Assembly (NCBI GenBank): GCA_039566865.1
Contig: CM076955.1
Span: 19,451,501-19,515,500, forward strand
From: Aurelia coerulea
Taxonomy: Eukaryota; Cnidaria; Scyphozoa; Semaeostomeae; Ulmaridae
Reading direction: 5' to 3'
Length of the DNA: 64,000 nucleotides
How positions within the stretch are numbered: the first letter of the stretch is position 1; each line of letters starts with the position of its first letter. A model generated the notes under the pieces. That model made no database searches and was not told the DNA's origin. It was given only the letters and a program-made list of their open reading frames with translations. Shown here piece by piece: positions 54,436-64,000 of the stretch. The translations under genes were made by a program, and so were the position numbers.

Positions 54436-54797
54436 TCATATTGATTGTATGCAAATTATGCTCTATAGCTTGAGAAAACTAACAATACAAGGTGTGATGA
54501 TAATAAGACTCCCAAAGGCGTACATGAATCTCAAATGCTTGTCTACTGTAGGTTCCAAAATATTTCTTTGTTTTAATCATTTTTATGTTTTAATTCTTTA
54601 GGTAGCTTAGATGAGGGGTCCTCCTTTCATATTAACAATATAAATGTTTACATAAGCTGCATAGCAAACATGAAGCGAGTCAAAGTCAGCATTTACTGTT
54701 TGGAAAATCTTAGTGCAAGACTAGCCAACTGATTTTACTGCATGTGCAATACATTCCCGATCAAAACATTTTTTTATTTAGTCATCTTCTTTTACAG

Positions 54798-55057
54798 GCA
54801 TTTCTGGAAAGAGTCAGATAATGTTTGCCATGGTCTTCCTGACTAGATACCTAGACTTGTTTACATCATTCATCTCAGTTTATAACACCGTAATGAAGCT
54901 GATTTTTATCACAACATCATTGGCAACCTGTTATCTCATCTATTTGAAATTCAAGGCAACTTATGACAGCAACCATGATACATTTAGAGTAGAGTTTATA
55001 GTTGTGCCAGTTGCAGGCTTGGCAGTTTTGGTGAATCACGAGATGACCCCTATGGAA
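54798..55057 (+). CDS. KDELR: KDEL receptor, exon 2
   Basis: 260 bp, between the acceptor TTCTTTTACAG and the donor GAA|GTGAGT. It encodes [38 protein letters not shown] and so on to NHEMTPME. It holds Arg47 and Asp50, which in the vertebrate receptor line the cavity binding the KDEL carboxylate, plus helices 2-4. Confidence 0.95.
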
Positions 55058-55214
55058 GTGAGTATTTGTCTCTTGTTGTTCTTGAGATAGTAATATCATT
55101 TTGCAAAGCATTTGATAAACACTTTATATATAGAAATATGTTTACTTATCAGTCATTCTGCGAAAAAAATTTTCAGTCACTGTGAGAACAGATCAAAAAT
55201 CTTCTTGTTGTGTG

Positions 55215-55345
55215 CAGTGCAATTGCACAACAAGATAAACAAGTGAATAAAGTAAACTATGATAACGGGCTATGCTCAACACGTTGTTCTTATTTCAATT
55301 TTCATCAGAGTTCTTATATTTTACTTTATTTACTTGTTTAACTGT
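55215..55345. repeat. Short inverted repeat in KDELR intron 2
   Basis: GATAAACAAGTGAATAAAGTAAA pairs with TTTACTTTATTTACTTGTTTAA about 90 bp later. A MITE remnant is possible. Confidence 0.5.
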
Positions 55346-55871
55346 GTGACCACTTGCGGATAAAAAGGCTAGTTGTGGATTTATTCTTTGAAGCTTTTTA
55401 TAATCCATAAAAGACTTTACAAACATCTATTAACAGTCTAAGCACTACAGAAACGATACCATATCAAGCAAAGGACAATGACTACCCTGTTTGGTCATTC
55501 CATAGAGAAAATAAAACCCTCTGGGCAAGTCAAAAAAATTTGCACCACCTGCCAGCCAATCAAATCCCAGAGAATACCCAACCAGGTTTTGGTGCCTTTA
55601 TCGTGATTTGTCAAAGGTGCTATCCTTCCAAAAAGGCAAAAGATACCATTGGGGAAATACACAAGTTAACATATCTGCAAAAATGATTGGCATGCATTTG
55701 ATCTTGTACATGCTTCATATGGGCATGCAATTTTGGAAGACTATTGATAATTAAATTGGGAATTTGCAAGGGCATGAACGTTTTTAGAGAAAAATTATAT
55801 GGGAAATCAAAGGGTGCAAACATTGATTAGAAAAGGTGCATATAATAAACTTTTGTCCACTTTCTTATTAG

Positions 55872-56124
55872 GTTCTCTGGACCTTTTCAATCTACTTGGA
55901 ATCAGTTGCCATTTTGCCTCAGTTATTCATGATCACAAAGACAGGAGAAGCGGAAAGCATTACAAGTCATTATCTCTTTGCGTTGGGTTGCTACAGAGCT
56001 CTGTACATCTTGAATTGGATGTACCGTTACCACTTTGAAGGATTTTTCGATCTCATTGCTATTGTTGCTGGATGCGTCCAAACTGTCTTGTACTGCGATT
56101 TCTTCTATTTATACATAACTAAAG
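55872..56124 (+). CDS. KDELR: KDEL receptor, exon 3
   Basis: 253 bp, after TTTCTTATTAG and before AAAG|GTAATC. It encodes [20 protein letters not shown] and onward to [16 protein letters not shown]. It includes Glu127, Tyr158, Tyr162, Asn165 and Arg169, the receptor's pH-sensing and ligand-binding set, all conserved. Confidence 0.95.
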
Positions 56125-56690
56125 GTAATCTTTTTGATGTCATGACTTTTTAGAAATTTTAAACAGATAACTCAACTTACAGATTGATAGATTTTGCCCT
56201 GCAACAAGGTGTACCATTTTCTCAAAAAGTATACAAGATTTCTATGTGAAAGGATATTGCTGTAAGACTTCTCAGGAAGAGAAAAACATTTCTGTTGATA
56301 GTCTAGGCGAAGAAAAAGAAAATGACTACTCAAAAAGAAGATAGATTCGGGCCTAAATGAACTAAAAATCTTTTTGTTGGGTAATATTTCACTTCTGCAA
56401 GAACCAGCTTTCTCCCTTTTTTAATTTTCTCTAGAAATTTTAGCAAAACCTTTTCAAATGTAGCCTATATGCTTGCATAACAGTCAAACTTTCTAAATTA
56501 GCACTTTTAATAAAATGTGCATCCAATCTGCTCAGTTACTGTTAATGCTGTTTCCAACATAAAAATGTATTTCTAAGATTTTATCATATGTAAAGATCAA
56601 ACAACTATGTTTTCTTCTGTGTTGTTCAAATTGTTTTCAAATGATTGTCAAGCATCAAAATGTATTTATTGATTAATTTTGTTTTTTTAG

Positions 56691-56725
56691 TTATCAAAGG
56701 AAAGAGCCTGAAGCTGCCTGCATAG
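56691..56725 (+). CDS. KDELR: KDEL receptor, exon 4 (end)
   Basis: 35 bp after GTTTTTTTAG, giving VIKGKSLKLPA and a TAG stop. This is the lysine-bearing cytoplasmic tail that engages COPI. Residue 209 is Lys, whereas human KDELR1 has the regulatory Ser209 there; a Ser is present at 207. Confidence 0.92.
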
Positions 56726-58894
56726 TCTAAGTAAGGACATTGGCATAACGATATGTTCATTTCACACTTTAAAGACTGTAAATTCTTATGAAATAACATC
56801 ATTTGTGCTTCCAGATAGAAACATTACATATGTTGCATTAGATAACAAGTCTGTAGGGTTGGGGTCTACTAATGATGGTATCAAATGTTTGAAAATTAAA
56901 CGCGGCCAAATGAGCAAACAATGTTTGCCAAACATTTGAGATGACAAGTATCTTCCTGTTGCTAAATTGTGCGTGACAGAATTTTTTTGGCACTATTTTT
57001 GAAAAAGTCTAAAGATATCAACATAGCAAAACAAACAAGCATTTGGCAAGTCTCAAACGTTTGGAAAACATGTTTCGATGTTTGGTCAGGGCTTTGAAAG
57101 AAAAGAACATGGGGGAGGAATTAATTTTTTAATTCAACCTCCAGCATTTTGACAATGTTTTAACTCTTTATTGGGTGAAATAATTGGGTATGGAATAAGC
57201 AATGGTTGAATCAAAACAAACCCCCAAATTGGGCCAATTTCCTCTCAGAATTGAGATCGTACCTATCTTTGAAAAAATTCTTTTCCCAGCCACATAGAAC
57301 AGCAACCATCTAACCTAATTTCTCGGAACGCATCCCAAAGTTATCATTTTAGTTGACTTCTTAACATCTTTTTAGTACACAAAAGACCCAATCGGCTAAG
57401 GTTTGTTTGCACCTATTTCAAGTCAAATGACCAGTCTTCTAATAAAACATTTTTTATTTCTTTAACATATTCCGTGCCATGAAAACTTGTGCCTTGAATG
57501 CCAAAAGTAAAATAATAGTGAAACATTCCAAGATTATGGTCACATGACTTGAAATGGGCAGCCTTTGCTGATTTTGTCCAACTGCAGAACAGGATTGCTT
57601 TGTTTGAAGTCAGTCAGGCTAAATATATTGAAAATAGCTTGAGACTCTTTTAGAACTATTTATTTCTTTTGAAAGGCATTAGGTCTAGGGGTACATAGCA
57701 TTACAGTTGAACCATGAGAACACAAACCGTGAAGGGACAAACAAATGATATGGCGAATTGAAATTAGAATAGTAAAACATTTTAAGGTATCCAATTTACT
57801 TGAATTTATTTTTTTGAGTTTTCAAGGTTCAACTGTACTTATGAGTGTAAGTTTTGATCAATCTTAATTCGACAAAATAAATAAGATGCAGTTTAAATGC
57901 AAAAATGTCAACTTTTCGTGCGTAAATTTAACCAAATTCGCTTTCCCTGAAGTATAGAAATTGTTTTTGAATAGTTCTCTTTTGGTTTTCAAATGCATTT
58001 TTCTGTCATAACTGGTTTTTTCTTGATGGTTACCTTCAGCTGTCAACGTTGAAAAATAAACTGAAATAAGAAAATGTAGATTCATTACATAAGTCTCAGC
58101 ATCGCTTATTGAATTGCGTGGATGAGAGAAAATTAAAGTCAGATTTAAAAACATTGAACAAATACAAGGAATCACGTCGCAAGTCGAAAGAAACTATCGT
58201 ATGGCTCAAAGAGATTGCACCTTCAACGCAAACGCAAACGCAATAGACCTTTTAGCTATTCTGAAAAGGAGCAGAATCGAACGATATCTTTCTACATTTT
58301 ATAGAATTGTCGAATGTGCACAACAGTGATAGAAGCTCTAACGCCATGGCCACTCGATCGAACGTCGCGTATAAAAATGTATAAAAACAACGCTCGATCC
58401 AGGCTCTTGCAGAATAGCTAAAAAGTTGAATTAAAGACCAATCGCTAACGGTGATTGTTTGAGGTGCCAACAACTTTGACGCCTGCGGTTTGATTGTGTG
58501 GCGAAGGAAACAATGGGTTTGTGGGCGTTTATTCAGCCTATTTATAGCAGCTTGTCGATATAGCTATGTCTATTCCCTTTAAAGTCTGTTTTTCTTGCTT
58601 TTCACTCAGCGCACATGGTTGACATTAGGTCTTTAAATACCGTGTACAGCATGTGCCGAATAGCCAGCATCCTCTAATACATTCGAGGGTTTCGGATCAG
58701 GCCTTTCATTCTGAACTTATGAGGAATGAGAATCCCGATTCTAGTTTCTTTCTATTTCTACTGTCCATATTTTGAAAGAAATTTTCAATGGAACTATGAA
58801 AGAAACTGTTGCAAAATCACTAATCTTTCGATTTTTGAAATGATGTTGAAACACATCCTAGGTTTGATATTGGCCGTTTTTCATACCAAGGCCA
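56726..58894. other. Downstream of the KDEL receptor, intergenic
   Basis: AATAAA at 57441-57446 is a possible polyadenylation signal. CGCAAACGCAAACGC at 58221 is a short tandem. No gene, LINE or clear MITE recognised in 2.2 kb. Confidence 0.4.
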
Positions 58895-59012
58895 GGGCCC
58901 GGTTGTTCAAAACTGGCATTAGCCTAATACCGGATTAAGACTATGCAAATGACTACAGAATCATGCCTTAAATCTAAGATTAGCGCTGATAGTGGTTTGA
59001 ACAACCCGGCCC
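58895..59012. mobile_element. 118-bp MITE with 17-bp TIRs
   Basis: GGGCCCGGTTGTTCAAA (58895-58911) and TTTGAACAACCCGGCCC (58996-59012) are inverted with one mismatch, followed inward by ATTAGCCTAAT/GATTAGCGCT-like arms. No clear target duplication. Confidence 0.78.
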
Positions 59013-59106
59013 AGAAGACAAGACCAACAGATGGTGTTGGACAAGTCCTCTGGTGCGAAAATTGGAAGGAAAAAAATTTTGACGTACATGTCGTGTGATT
59101 TGTCTG

Positions 59107-59273
59107 CAGTGGCGTACACTTTGCCAAATATAGGGATTGCCAAATATAGGGGGGCAAAGCGATTGTTTCAGTTAAAAAGCATTGTTTATTTCTATTGTTT
59201 TCGAACAAAAGATGTTTGTTCTAGCCAACATTGGGGGTATTCGCACCCCTTGCCCCCCAAGTGTCCGCCACTG
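59107..59273. mobile_element. 167-bp hAT-type micro-element, perfect 8-bp TSD
   Basis: CAGTGGCGTACACTT and AAGTGTCCGCCACTG are inverted ends, flanked by TTTGTCTG at 59099-59106 and 59274-59281. ATTGCCAAATATAGG repeats inside. hAT by end sequence and duplication length. Confidence 0.88.
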
Positions 59274-59437
59274 TTTGTCTGCCTATTTTCTTGTCTATCC
59301 GGACGATTTTTGAAAAGACGATTTCTTTGCCTACACAAACAAGTTGTCAAAAGTGTAACTTGGATTCACACCAGAAGACTTGACCGTCCATACGATTTGG
59401 TCGCCTTCTATCTAGCGCGAAAAAAGCGAAAGTTTTG

Positions 59438-59540
59438 TCTCAAGTGAGATGTCACGTGGGATTTGCGATAACGCTAAATTCCTTGCGCAAAACACTTCGT
59501 TGTTGTTCACTGGAATTTTCATGTGACATCTAATTTGAGA
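59438..59540. mobile_element. ~105-bp TIR element, uninterrupted copy
   Basis: TTTGTCTCAAGTGAGATGTC and GACATCTAATTTGAGAC are inverted. The interior GGGATTTGCGATAACG ... TTGTTGTTCAC matches the element at 61911-62515, which is interrupted at the TTGTTGT by a hAT insertion. Confidence 0.75.
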
Positions 59541-60117
59541 CGGGCTATAGTTATAAGAGCAATTGGGGAGCGAATCTGCAGAACGGTGGAAAGATGCTCA
59601 GAAGAGGTGGGCGCAAAGAAGCTTACACACGACGTTATAAATCCGCTGAGTTATGAGGCAGACAGGGTATGTGATCCTTTGCTTAGCGCTAAAACAGCAA
59701 CTTCACAGTCTGCGCTCTTTAGAACCAGTTCAATAACACCATAAGTCCTGTTAGTTGTAAAAAATTCATATTTCGGAAATTATGGTGATCATTTAACGTG
59801 TTTAAACTAGTTTGATAGAGACTTAATCATTATCATAAAATTACAAACACAAACGGGAGAACCTAAGATTCTATGAACATAAATATTCGTGGAACGAAAT
59901 TTTTAGAAAATTGTTTGTCAAAAGGTGGTTTTATTTCTTCCTCGGCTTCTCATATGACGGCAAAGATCGGATTTGTTTTCCGTATTTGTTTGTAAGAATT
60001 AGAAATTCAGCTTGGTTCTGAAAATTTTCAAGAATTCCCATCATTTGTGATGAAAGTTTCTTCGTGTCACCAAATATTCAAAAACGTTGTCATGAAACGT
60101 CGTCTCTGTACTAACAT
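59541..60117. other. Spacer, no gene supported
   Basis: The frame 59523-59744 plus is not recognisable; TTAGCGCTAAAACAGCAACTTCA around 59681 resembles the tail of the SINE at 35700. Nothing else. Confidence 0.35.
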
Positions 60118-60268
60118 TGCTCGACCCCCCAATTTTAGAAAAATTATCGAAAATGAGCCCCAATCGGCCAAAAACTGCCATCAGTCGGGCAATAATTATG
60201 GTAAACAATGGACTTTATGTCAGGCAGCCCCCCTAAATTTTTTCTTCCTGTACGCTTATGTCGATTAG
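60118..60268. repeat. TTGCCCGA-type dispersed element, copy 2
   Basis: An inverted relative of 54290-54435, including CGACCCCCCAATTTTAG, CAGTCGGGCAATAATTATGG, TAAACAATGG and GGCAGCCCCCCTAAATTTTT. Confidence 0.5.
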
Positions 60269-60286
60269 GACCGGGTATATACAGTA

Positions 60287-60440
60287 AAGAACCGAAAAAT
60301 AGAAACCATTTTTTAAGAAACCTCAAACTGATTTTGTTGAGAAATGGTACCCTCATCTAAGAAACTTCTATCGTTTCTATTAGTTTCAATGGAAGACTAA
60401 TCAGGCTTTAAAAAAATGGTTCCTATTTTGCTGGTTCTTA
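60287..60440. mobile_element. ~154-bp MITE, ~28-bp TIRs
   Basis: AAGAACCGAAAAATAGAAAC, CATTTTTT and (inverted) AAAAAAATGGTTCCTATTTT, GCTGGTTCTT. TA borders both ends. A palindromic GTTTCTA core is inside. Confidence 0.68.
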
Positions 60441-61122
60441 CTTTGGTATGGGAACGAAGCAAATAGGTTTCTCAAACCAAATGAAACAAATTCTTCAATC
60501 ATTTTTTCCTGGAAGTTGTAGTTTTTTCATATTGTGATTCTCTGGAAAATAAGGATCTGTTTCGAAAATTGAAATGTAACAGGCCTTTATCTAATCATTT
60601 ATCAATGATGGCCTAAAAAACAAGACTAAACTTATATATACTGGCAGCTTAGCTAACTAAAGATCTATATTATAACGTGGGTTTAATTCTGTCAAAACGG
60701 TTGTTGACCAAAACGCTTTGTGCCTAAAATTGCCACGACCTATGTGAAACTGTGGAACTCTCTAGACAATGTTCAATTACCTTCCATTTAATGCAATACA
60801 AGAAGCAAGGGAAAATAACGAGAAGATATGTTATCGATCCGACGATCCCCAAGACTGAAAGCAACACTTTCTTAACCTAAATAATCTGAGGTTTAAGTAT
60901 CTTATGGAGACTTTCTTGTAAAAAGTCGTGCAAAATTGGAATTCCTTTGATCAGTTCCAGGAAAAGGGGCTTTTTACAATTGGCCTCATTTTCACAGAGA
61001 TTTAGTAAAAGTATATTCTTGTGCAACAATTATTTTGTGACAATATTTATTCTATCGATTCTATGTACGTCGTATTTGGTCAAAAACTTTTTCGACTTTT
61101 TCTGATAGAATGTTCAACGAAT
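60441..61122. other. Spacer, no gene recognised
   Basis: AT-rich; a possible 3' flank of the minus-strand coding fragment ending at 61123. Nothing else seen. Confidence 0.35.
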
Positions 61123-61675
61123 TTACCAATCACCATCACCAGTACTGAAACTAGAACTGTCAGAACTGCTAATATCTCCATCATCGATTTCCATATCACC
61201 CTCTTCTTGCGTATCATCTTCTTGATCCTCGCTCTCAGACCATTCTGAATTGTTCCCTGTGATTTCAATCACAGATGATCTACGTTGGCTGTGAAGTAAT
61301 CGAAAACGGTTTATCAAGGAATGTAAAAGTAAAAGTTCGTTTTCATAAAAAACTAGCATGGGTGAATTTTGTAAAACAAGTACAAAACAACAATTCTGTT
61401 TTAGATAAAGCGATTTGACAGCCTCAAGAATAGATTTCACACCTTCAAGCCGATCATAGTGTTTTGCTTCTAGGTGTAAAGGGGCTCCGTCGTCAAACAG
61501 TAAACAAATCCGTAAACTCACACGTGTCACCAATTATCCATTGTTCATCCATTGTTCTCTGCAGTTTGTTTGGTGGCTTCACCCAAGCCACCAAAAAGTG
61601 ACCGTTAAAAATCCACTTATATCCGAGCAATCGTAGAAGATATGAATGTTTGGTTTGTTCCTTAGTGAAGTACAA
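61123..61675 (-). pseudogene. Unidentified coding fragment with acidic tail
   Basis: Two overlapping minus frames look protein-like. The upstream one (61493-61675) reads HSYLLRLLGYKWIFNGHFLV and KPPNKLQRTMDEQWIIGDTC, ending at DLFTV. The other (61123-61533) reads FDDGAPLHLEAKHYDRLEGV, KSILEAVKSLYLKQNCCFVL and FYENELLLLHSLINRF, then an acidic tail (SESEDQEDDTQEEGDMEIDD) to a stop. The second frame has no ATG start; its apparent first codon is TTG. The two parts probably belong to one polypeptide split by a frameshift, or to one exon of a gene whose upstream exons lie to the right. I do not recognise the family. Confidence 0.4.
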
Positions 61676-61910
61676 TGATTAATGTCCAAACAGCAACTTT
61701 CATTTTGAAAAAAATACGAAAATCCCGTGCGATATCACCTTTCAAAAAACTGCAAAAATCATCGTTTTGTTTACATTTTGACGATGGGGCCCCTTTAATT
61801 TGATTTGATGGAGTGTGCTCAGAGGTGGGAAATCTATTCTTCAGAAAGGTAAATTGCTTTGTCTTTTTGGAAACCTGAATCTCTTGTTGTACAAAAAAGA
61901 CTAAACAAAA

Positions 61911-62515
61911 AGTCTGTCTCAAATTAGATGTCACCTGCGATTTGCGATAACGAAAAATACTTCTATTGTTGTCAGGGATGGAAAAAATATTTTAATTTCT
62001 GGGACCAAAAACTGTTGAAAAAATTTCTACGAGAACCAAATGTGCCAAAAAGGTCCACTTTGTGAGAGGCCATTATATGTAATACATTAAAAAGATTTTG
62101 AATATTGATTATAAATTTGTCATTGTAGTCACAATTATAAATTGCACTTTGGTAATGGTTTCTCTGGCAAAGTGGTAGAATCTTAGTCATAAACAGTGAC
62201 TCAAAACTTCTTTTGTCTGGAACAGTGGCAGAAACAGTGTCTTCCTTTGGTTGAGCAACGTCAAATTTTCCAGAGACTTGTTTGAAATGCAAAGAGAAAA
62301 TTGAGAAGTTTACATTGTGTTAGAAAATCAATTTCCCCCTTTTCTCATTTTTCTTTCAGAATTCCATTTCCTTCTTCTTTGCATTCCTCTCTCATTTCTT
62401 TCTGGTGACCTGAAAAACTTTCAGGGGCCATTGGTGCAGTGGTCTGCTATTTTTTCCACCCCTGATTGTTGTTCTTCACGGGCATTTGCAGGTGACATCT
62501 AATTTGAAACAGACT
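61911..62515. mobile_element. TIR element interrupted by a hAT insertion
   Basis: AGTCTGTCTCAAATTAGATG, TCACC (61911-61935) and the inverted GGTGACATCTAATTTGAAAC, AGACT (62491-62515). Without the hAT element inside, it would be ~105 bp, the same size and content as the copy at 59438-59540. Confidence 0.78.
61973..62464. mobile_element. 492-bp hAT-type element, perfect 8-bp TSD
   Basis: CAGGGATGGAAAAAATA and (inverted) TATTTTTTCCACCCCTG, flanked by ATTGTTGT at 61965-61972 and 62465-62472. The minus frame inside (61972-62292) is not recognised as a transposase. Non-autonomous. Confidence 0.9.
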
Positions 62516-62893
62516 GTTTGTTGCATGATATCAAGCTCAGACTTGACCACAAATGAAAATTTAAACGCAAAAATATGAAAATGTTTGGATCATACTTTCT
62601 AAAGAAATATCACCTTTGCATTTCTGTCTCCTTTGCTGAACTGTCCTAGGAAAAAAAGAGTATCAAATATCTTGCAAAGAACCTTAAATATCAAATAATA
62701 ACTGAGAGAAAAGATTGATTCTTATTTTAAATATGTACATAGTGAGAAAGAAAAAACGATCCCTGTGTGAAAGGTCAATGCTTTATACATATCACGATGA
62801 AACTATTGGCAAACAGAACATTTAATGGTGGACATGTTCAAATTCATTTCAAAATTTACCTGACTGAAATCTGCAACTCAGTTCTGAAACTTT
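62516..62893. other. Spacer with possible micro-exons
   Basis: On the minus strand CTTTTTTTCCTAG precedes 32 bp (62645-62614, DSSAKETEMQ) followed by GTGATA, and GTTTCAG precedes a ~24-bp piece near 62885-62861 followed by GTAAAT. Both look like GT-AG micro-exons but are too short to support alone. Confidence 0.2.
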
Positions 62894-63598
62894 GAGGGAT
62901 TTTCTCGAGAAAGCCCCTTGAAAAACTATTCAAAACAAGCCTAAAATCGCGACCAAATTTTCTGCCTTACAGCAATGACTTTTACATGCCTTAGCACGTG
63001 TATATCCCCTTGGAGGATGAGTGTCACCCTTGGGAGCATAGCAACATTATCTCGAGCTATTAGATCCTCCCAAGAGCATAAAACATGTTAAAACACGTTA
63101 AAAATTAGACCTAAAGTCATGACCAAATTTTCTGCCTTACAGCAATGACTTTTATATGCCTTAGCACGCGTATATCCCTTTGGAGGATGAGTGTCATCCT
63201 TCGAGGCATAGCAACATTATTTCGAGCTATTACATCCTCCCAAGAGCATAAAACGTGTTTAAACACGTTAAAAATTAGACCTAAAATCGCGACCAAATTT
63301 TCTGCCTTACAGCAATGACTTTTACATGCCTTAGCACGTGTATATCCCCTTGGAGGATGAGTGTCACCCTTGGGAGCATAGCAACATTATTCCGAGCGAT
63401 TACATCCTCCCAAAAGCATAAAACGTGTTTAAAAACGTTGAAGTCAGGCCTAAAATCATGACAAAATTTTCCTTATATTTCTGCCTTCCAGCAATGACTT
63501 CAAGCCATTCCTGTAAAGCAGAAATACCAGGAGATTTGGTCATGATTTTAGGCCCGTTTTGAAGGTTTCTTGAAGGGGCTTTCTCGAGAAAATCCCTC
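62894..63598. mobile_element. TIR element filled by a 170-bp tandem array
   Basis: GAGGGATTTTCTCGAGAAAG, CCCCTT at the left and the inverted AAGGGGCTTTCTCGAGAAAA, TCCCTC at the right. Between them GACCAAATTTTCTGCC starts at 62951, 63121 and 63291, exactly 170 bp apart, with a fourth diverged start near 63461. Each unit has CAGCAATGACTTTTA(C/T)ATGC and TTGGAGGATGAGTGTCA. Another GAGG-ended element; no 6-bp duplication seen. Confidence 0.8.
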
Positions 63599-63651
63599 AA
63601 CGGCCTTTACCGCCAGTCCAGGGACACATTGAAATATGAAGATGATATTAC

Positions 63652-63750
63652 CTTGCAAAATGAAGCACATGATGGTGCGTTTCTCAAAAGATCCAAGGCT
63701 TTGTTTGGAATGTCTATTGCCAAGCCAATTGCAGCAATGTTATTTACGGC
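63652..63750 (-). CDS. Candidate internal exon, gene unknown
   Basis: 99 bp open only in phase 0: the acceptor TTCTCTCCCTTAG, then AVNNIAAIGLAIDIPNKALD, LLRNAPSCASFCK, then the donor AAG|GTAATA. The composition and both splice signals look real, and the other two forward frames stop at once. It may belong to the same minus-strand gene as 61123-61675. I do not recognise the sequence. Confidence 0.4.
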
Positions 63751-64000
63751 CTAAGGGAGAGAATGAAATGAATCAATAACACAAATTATGTAGGGGTACT
63801 CGCAGAGTTCAGAAAAAGTCACGGCTCCACAGCTGTGAGCCGGAAGAAGGTTTTGCTTTTTTAGTGTCACATTCAATTTTATAATAAACATTGGAAAATG
63901 TTGGGTTTATTTTGGCAACAGCAACTTTTTTATCAATTCTACAGTTATAAACGACGCGATGAGCTAGAGAAATCTGGTTATTTTAGCTTGACAAAATGAG
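63751..64000. other. Window end, nothing recognised
   Basis: AT-rich sequence upstream (minus sense) of the candidate exon. GGCTCCACAGCTGTGAGCC near 63824 is a short palindrome. Confidence 0.4.

Noticed and set aside
61972..62292. A 106-codon gene on the minus strand
   Set aside because: It lies inside the hAT element 61973-62464 and has no transposase or other recognisable domain.

Overview
The window reads as nuclear DNA of an AT-rich, repeat-dense invertebrate animal. Three conserved animal genes with spliced or single-exon structure are recognisable: a FoxB-type forkhead factor, an SLC26A11-type sulfate/anion transporter and a KDEL receptor. Between them lies an unusually high load of short inverted-repeat transposons, LINE remnants and a tRNA-derived SINE. 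The CR1/RTE-like LINE tails and the 'CTCGTCCCCAG' palindromic repeats resemble what I know from stony-coral (anthozoan) genomes. A cnidarian, probably scleractinian, source is therefore my inference, not something the sequence proves.

Layout. 1-5.2 kb: nested inverted-repeat elements. 5.25-6.19 kb (minus): intact single-exon foxB. 6.2-32.7 kb: a gene-poor transposon field holding MITE families (several with visible target-site duplications), four LINE fragments and several tandem arrays. 32.98-47.46 kb (minus): a three-exon SLC26A11-like gene of about 594 codons. Its 12.3-kb second intron holds three same-strand paralogues (34.8-35.4, 37.6-38.6 and 43.2-44.0 kb) of a protein family that I read as membrane-anchored, catalytically degenerate GIY-YIG-fold proteins. 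One carries four 22-residue hydrophobic repeats and one is broken by a frameshift. 48-50.1 kb: a 2.1-kb transposon holding a dead LINE, which abuts a palindromic element. 52.57-56.73 kb (plus): a four-exon KDEL receptor of 212 codons with all key ligand-binding residues. 58.9-64 kb: hAT-type micro-elements with perfect 8-bp target duplications, one nested insertion with an uninterrupted relative nearby, an unidentified acidic-tailed coding fragment, a 170-bp tandem array and a candidate exon.

Most interesting. (1) The GIY-YIG-like membrane protein cluster inside the transporter intron. (2) A recurring transposon architecture: terminal repeats are inverted (three begin GAGG and are flanked by 6-bp duplications), but a family-specific short motif is repeated near both ends always on the same strand. 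At least five elements here show it, each with a different motif. These were read by eye; no alignment or database search was possible.
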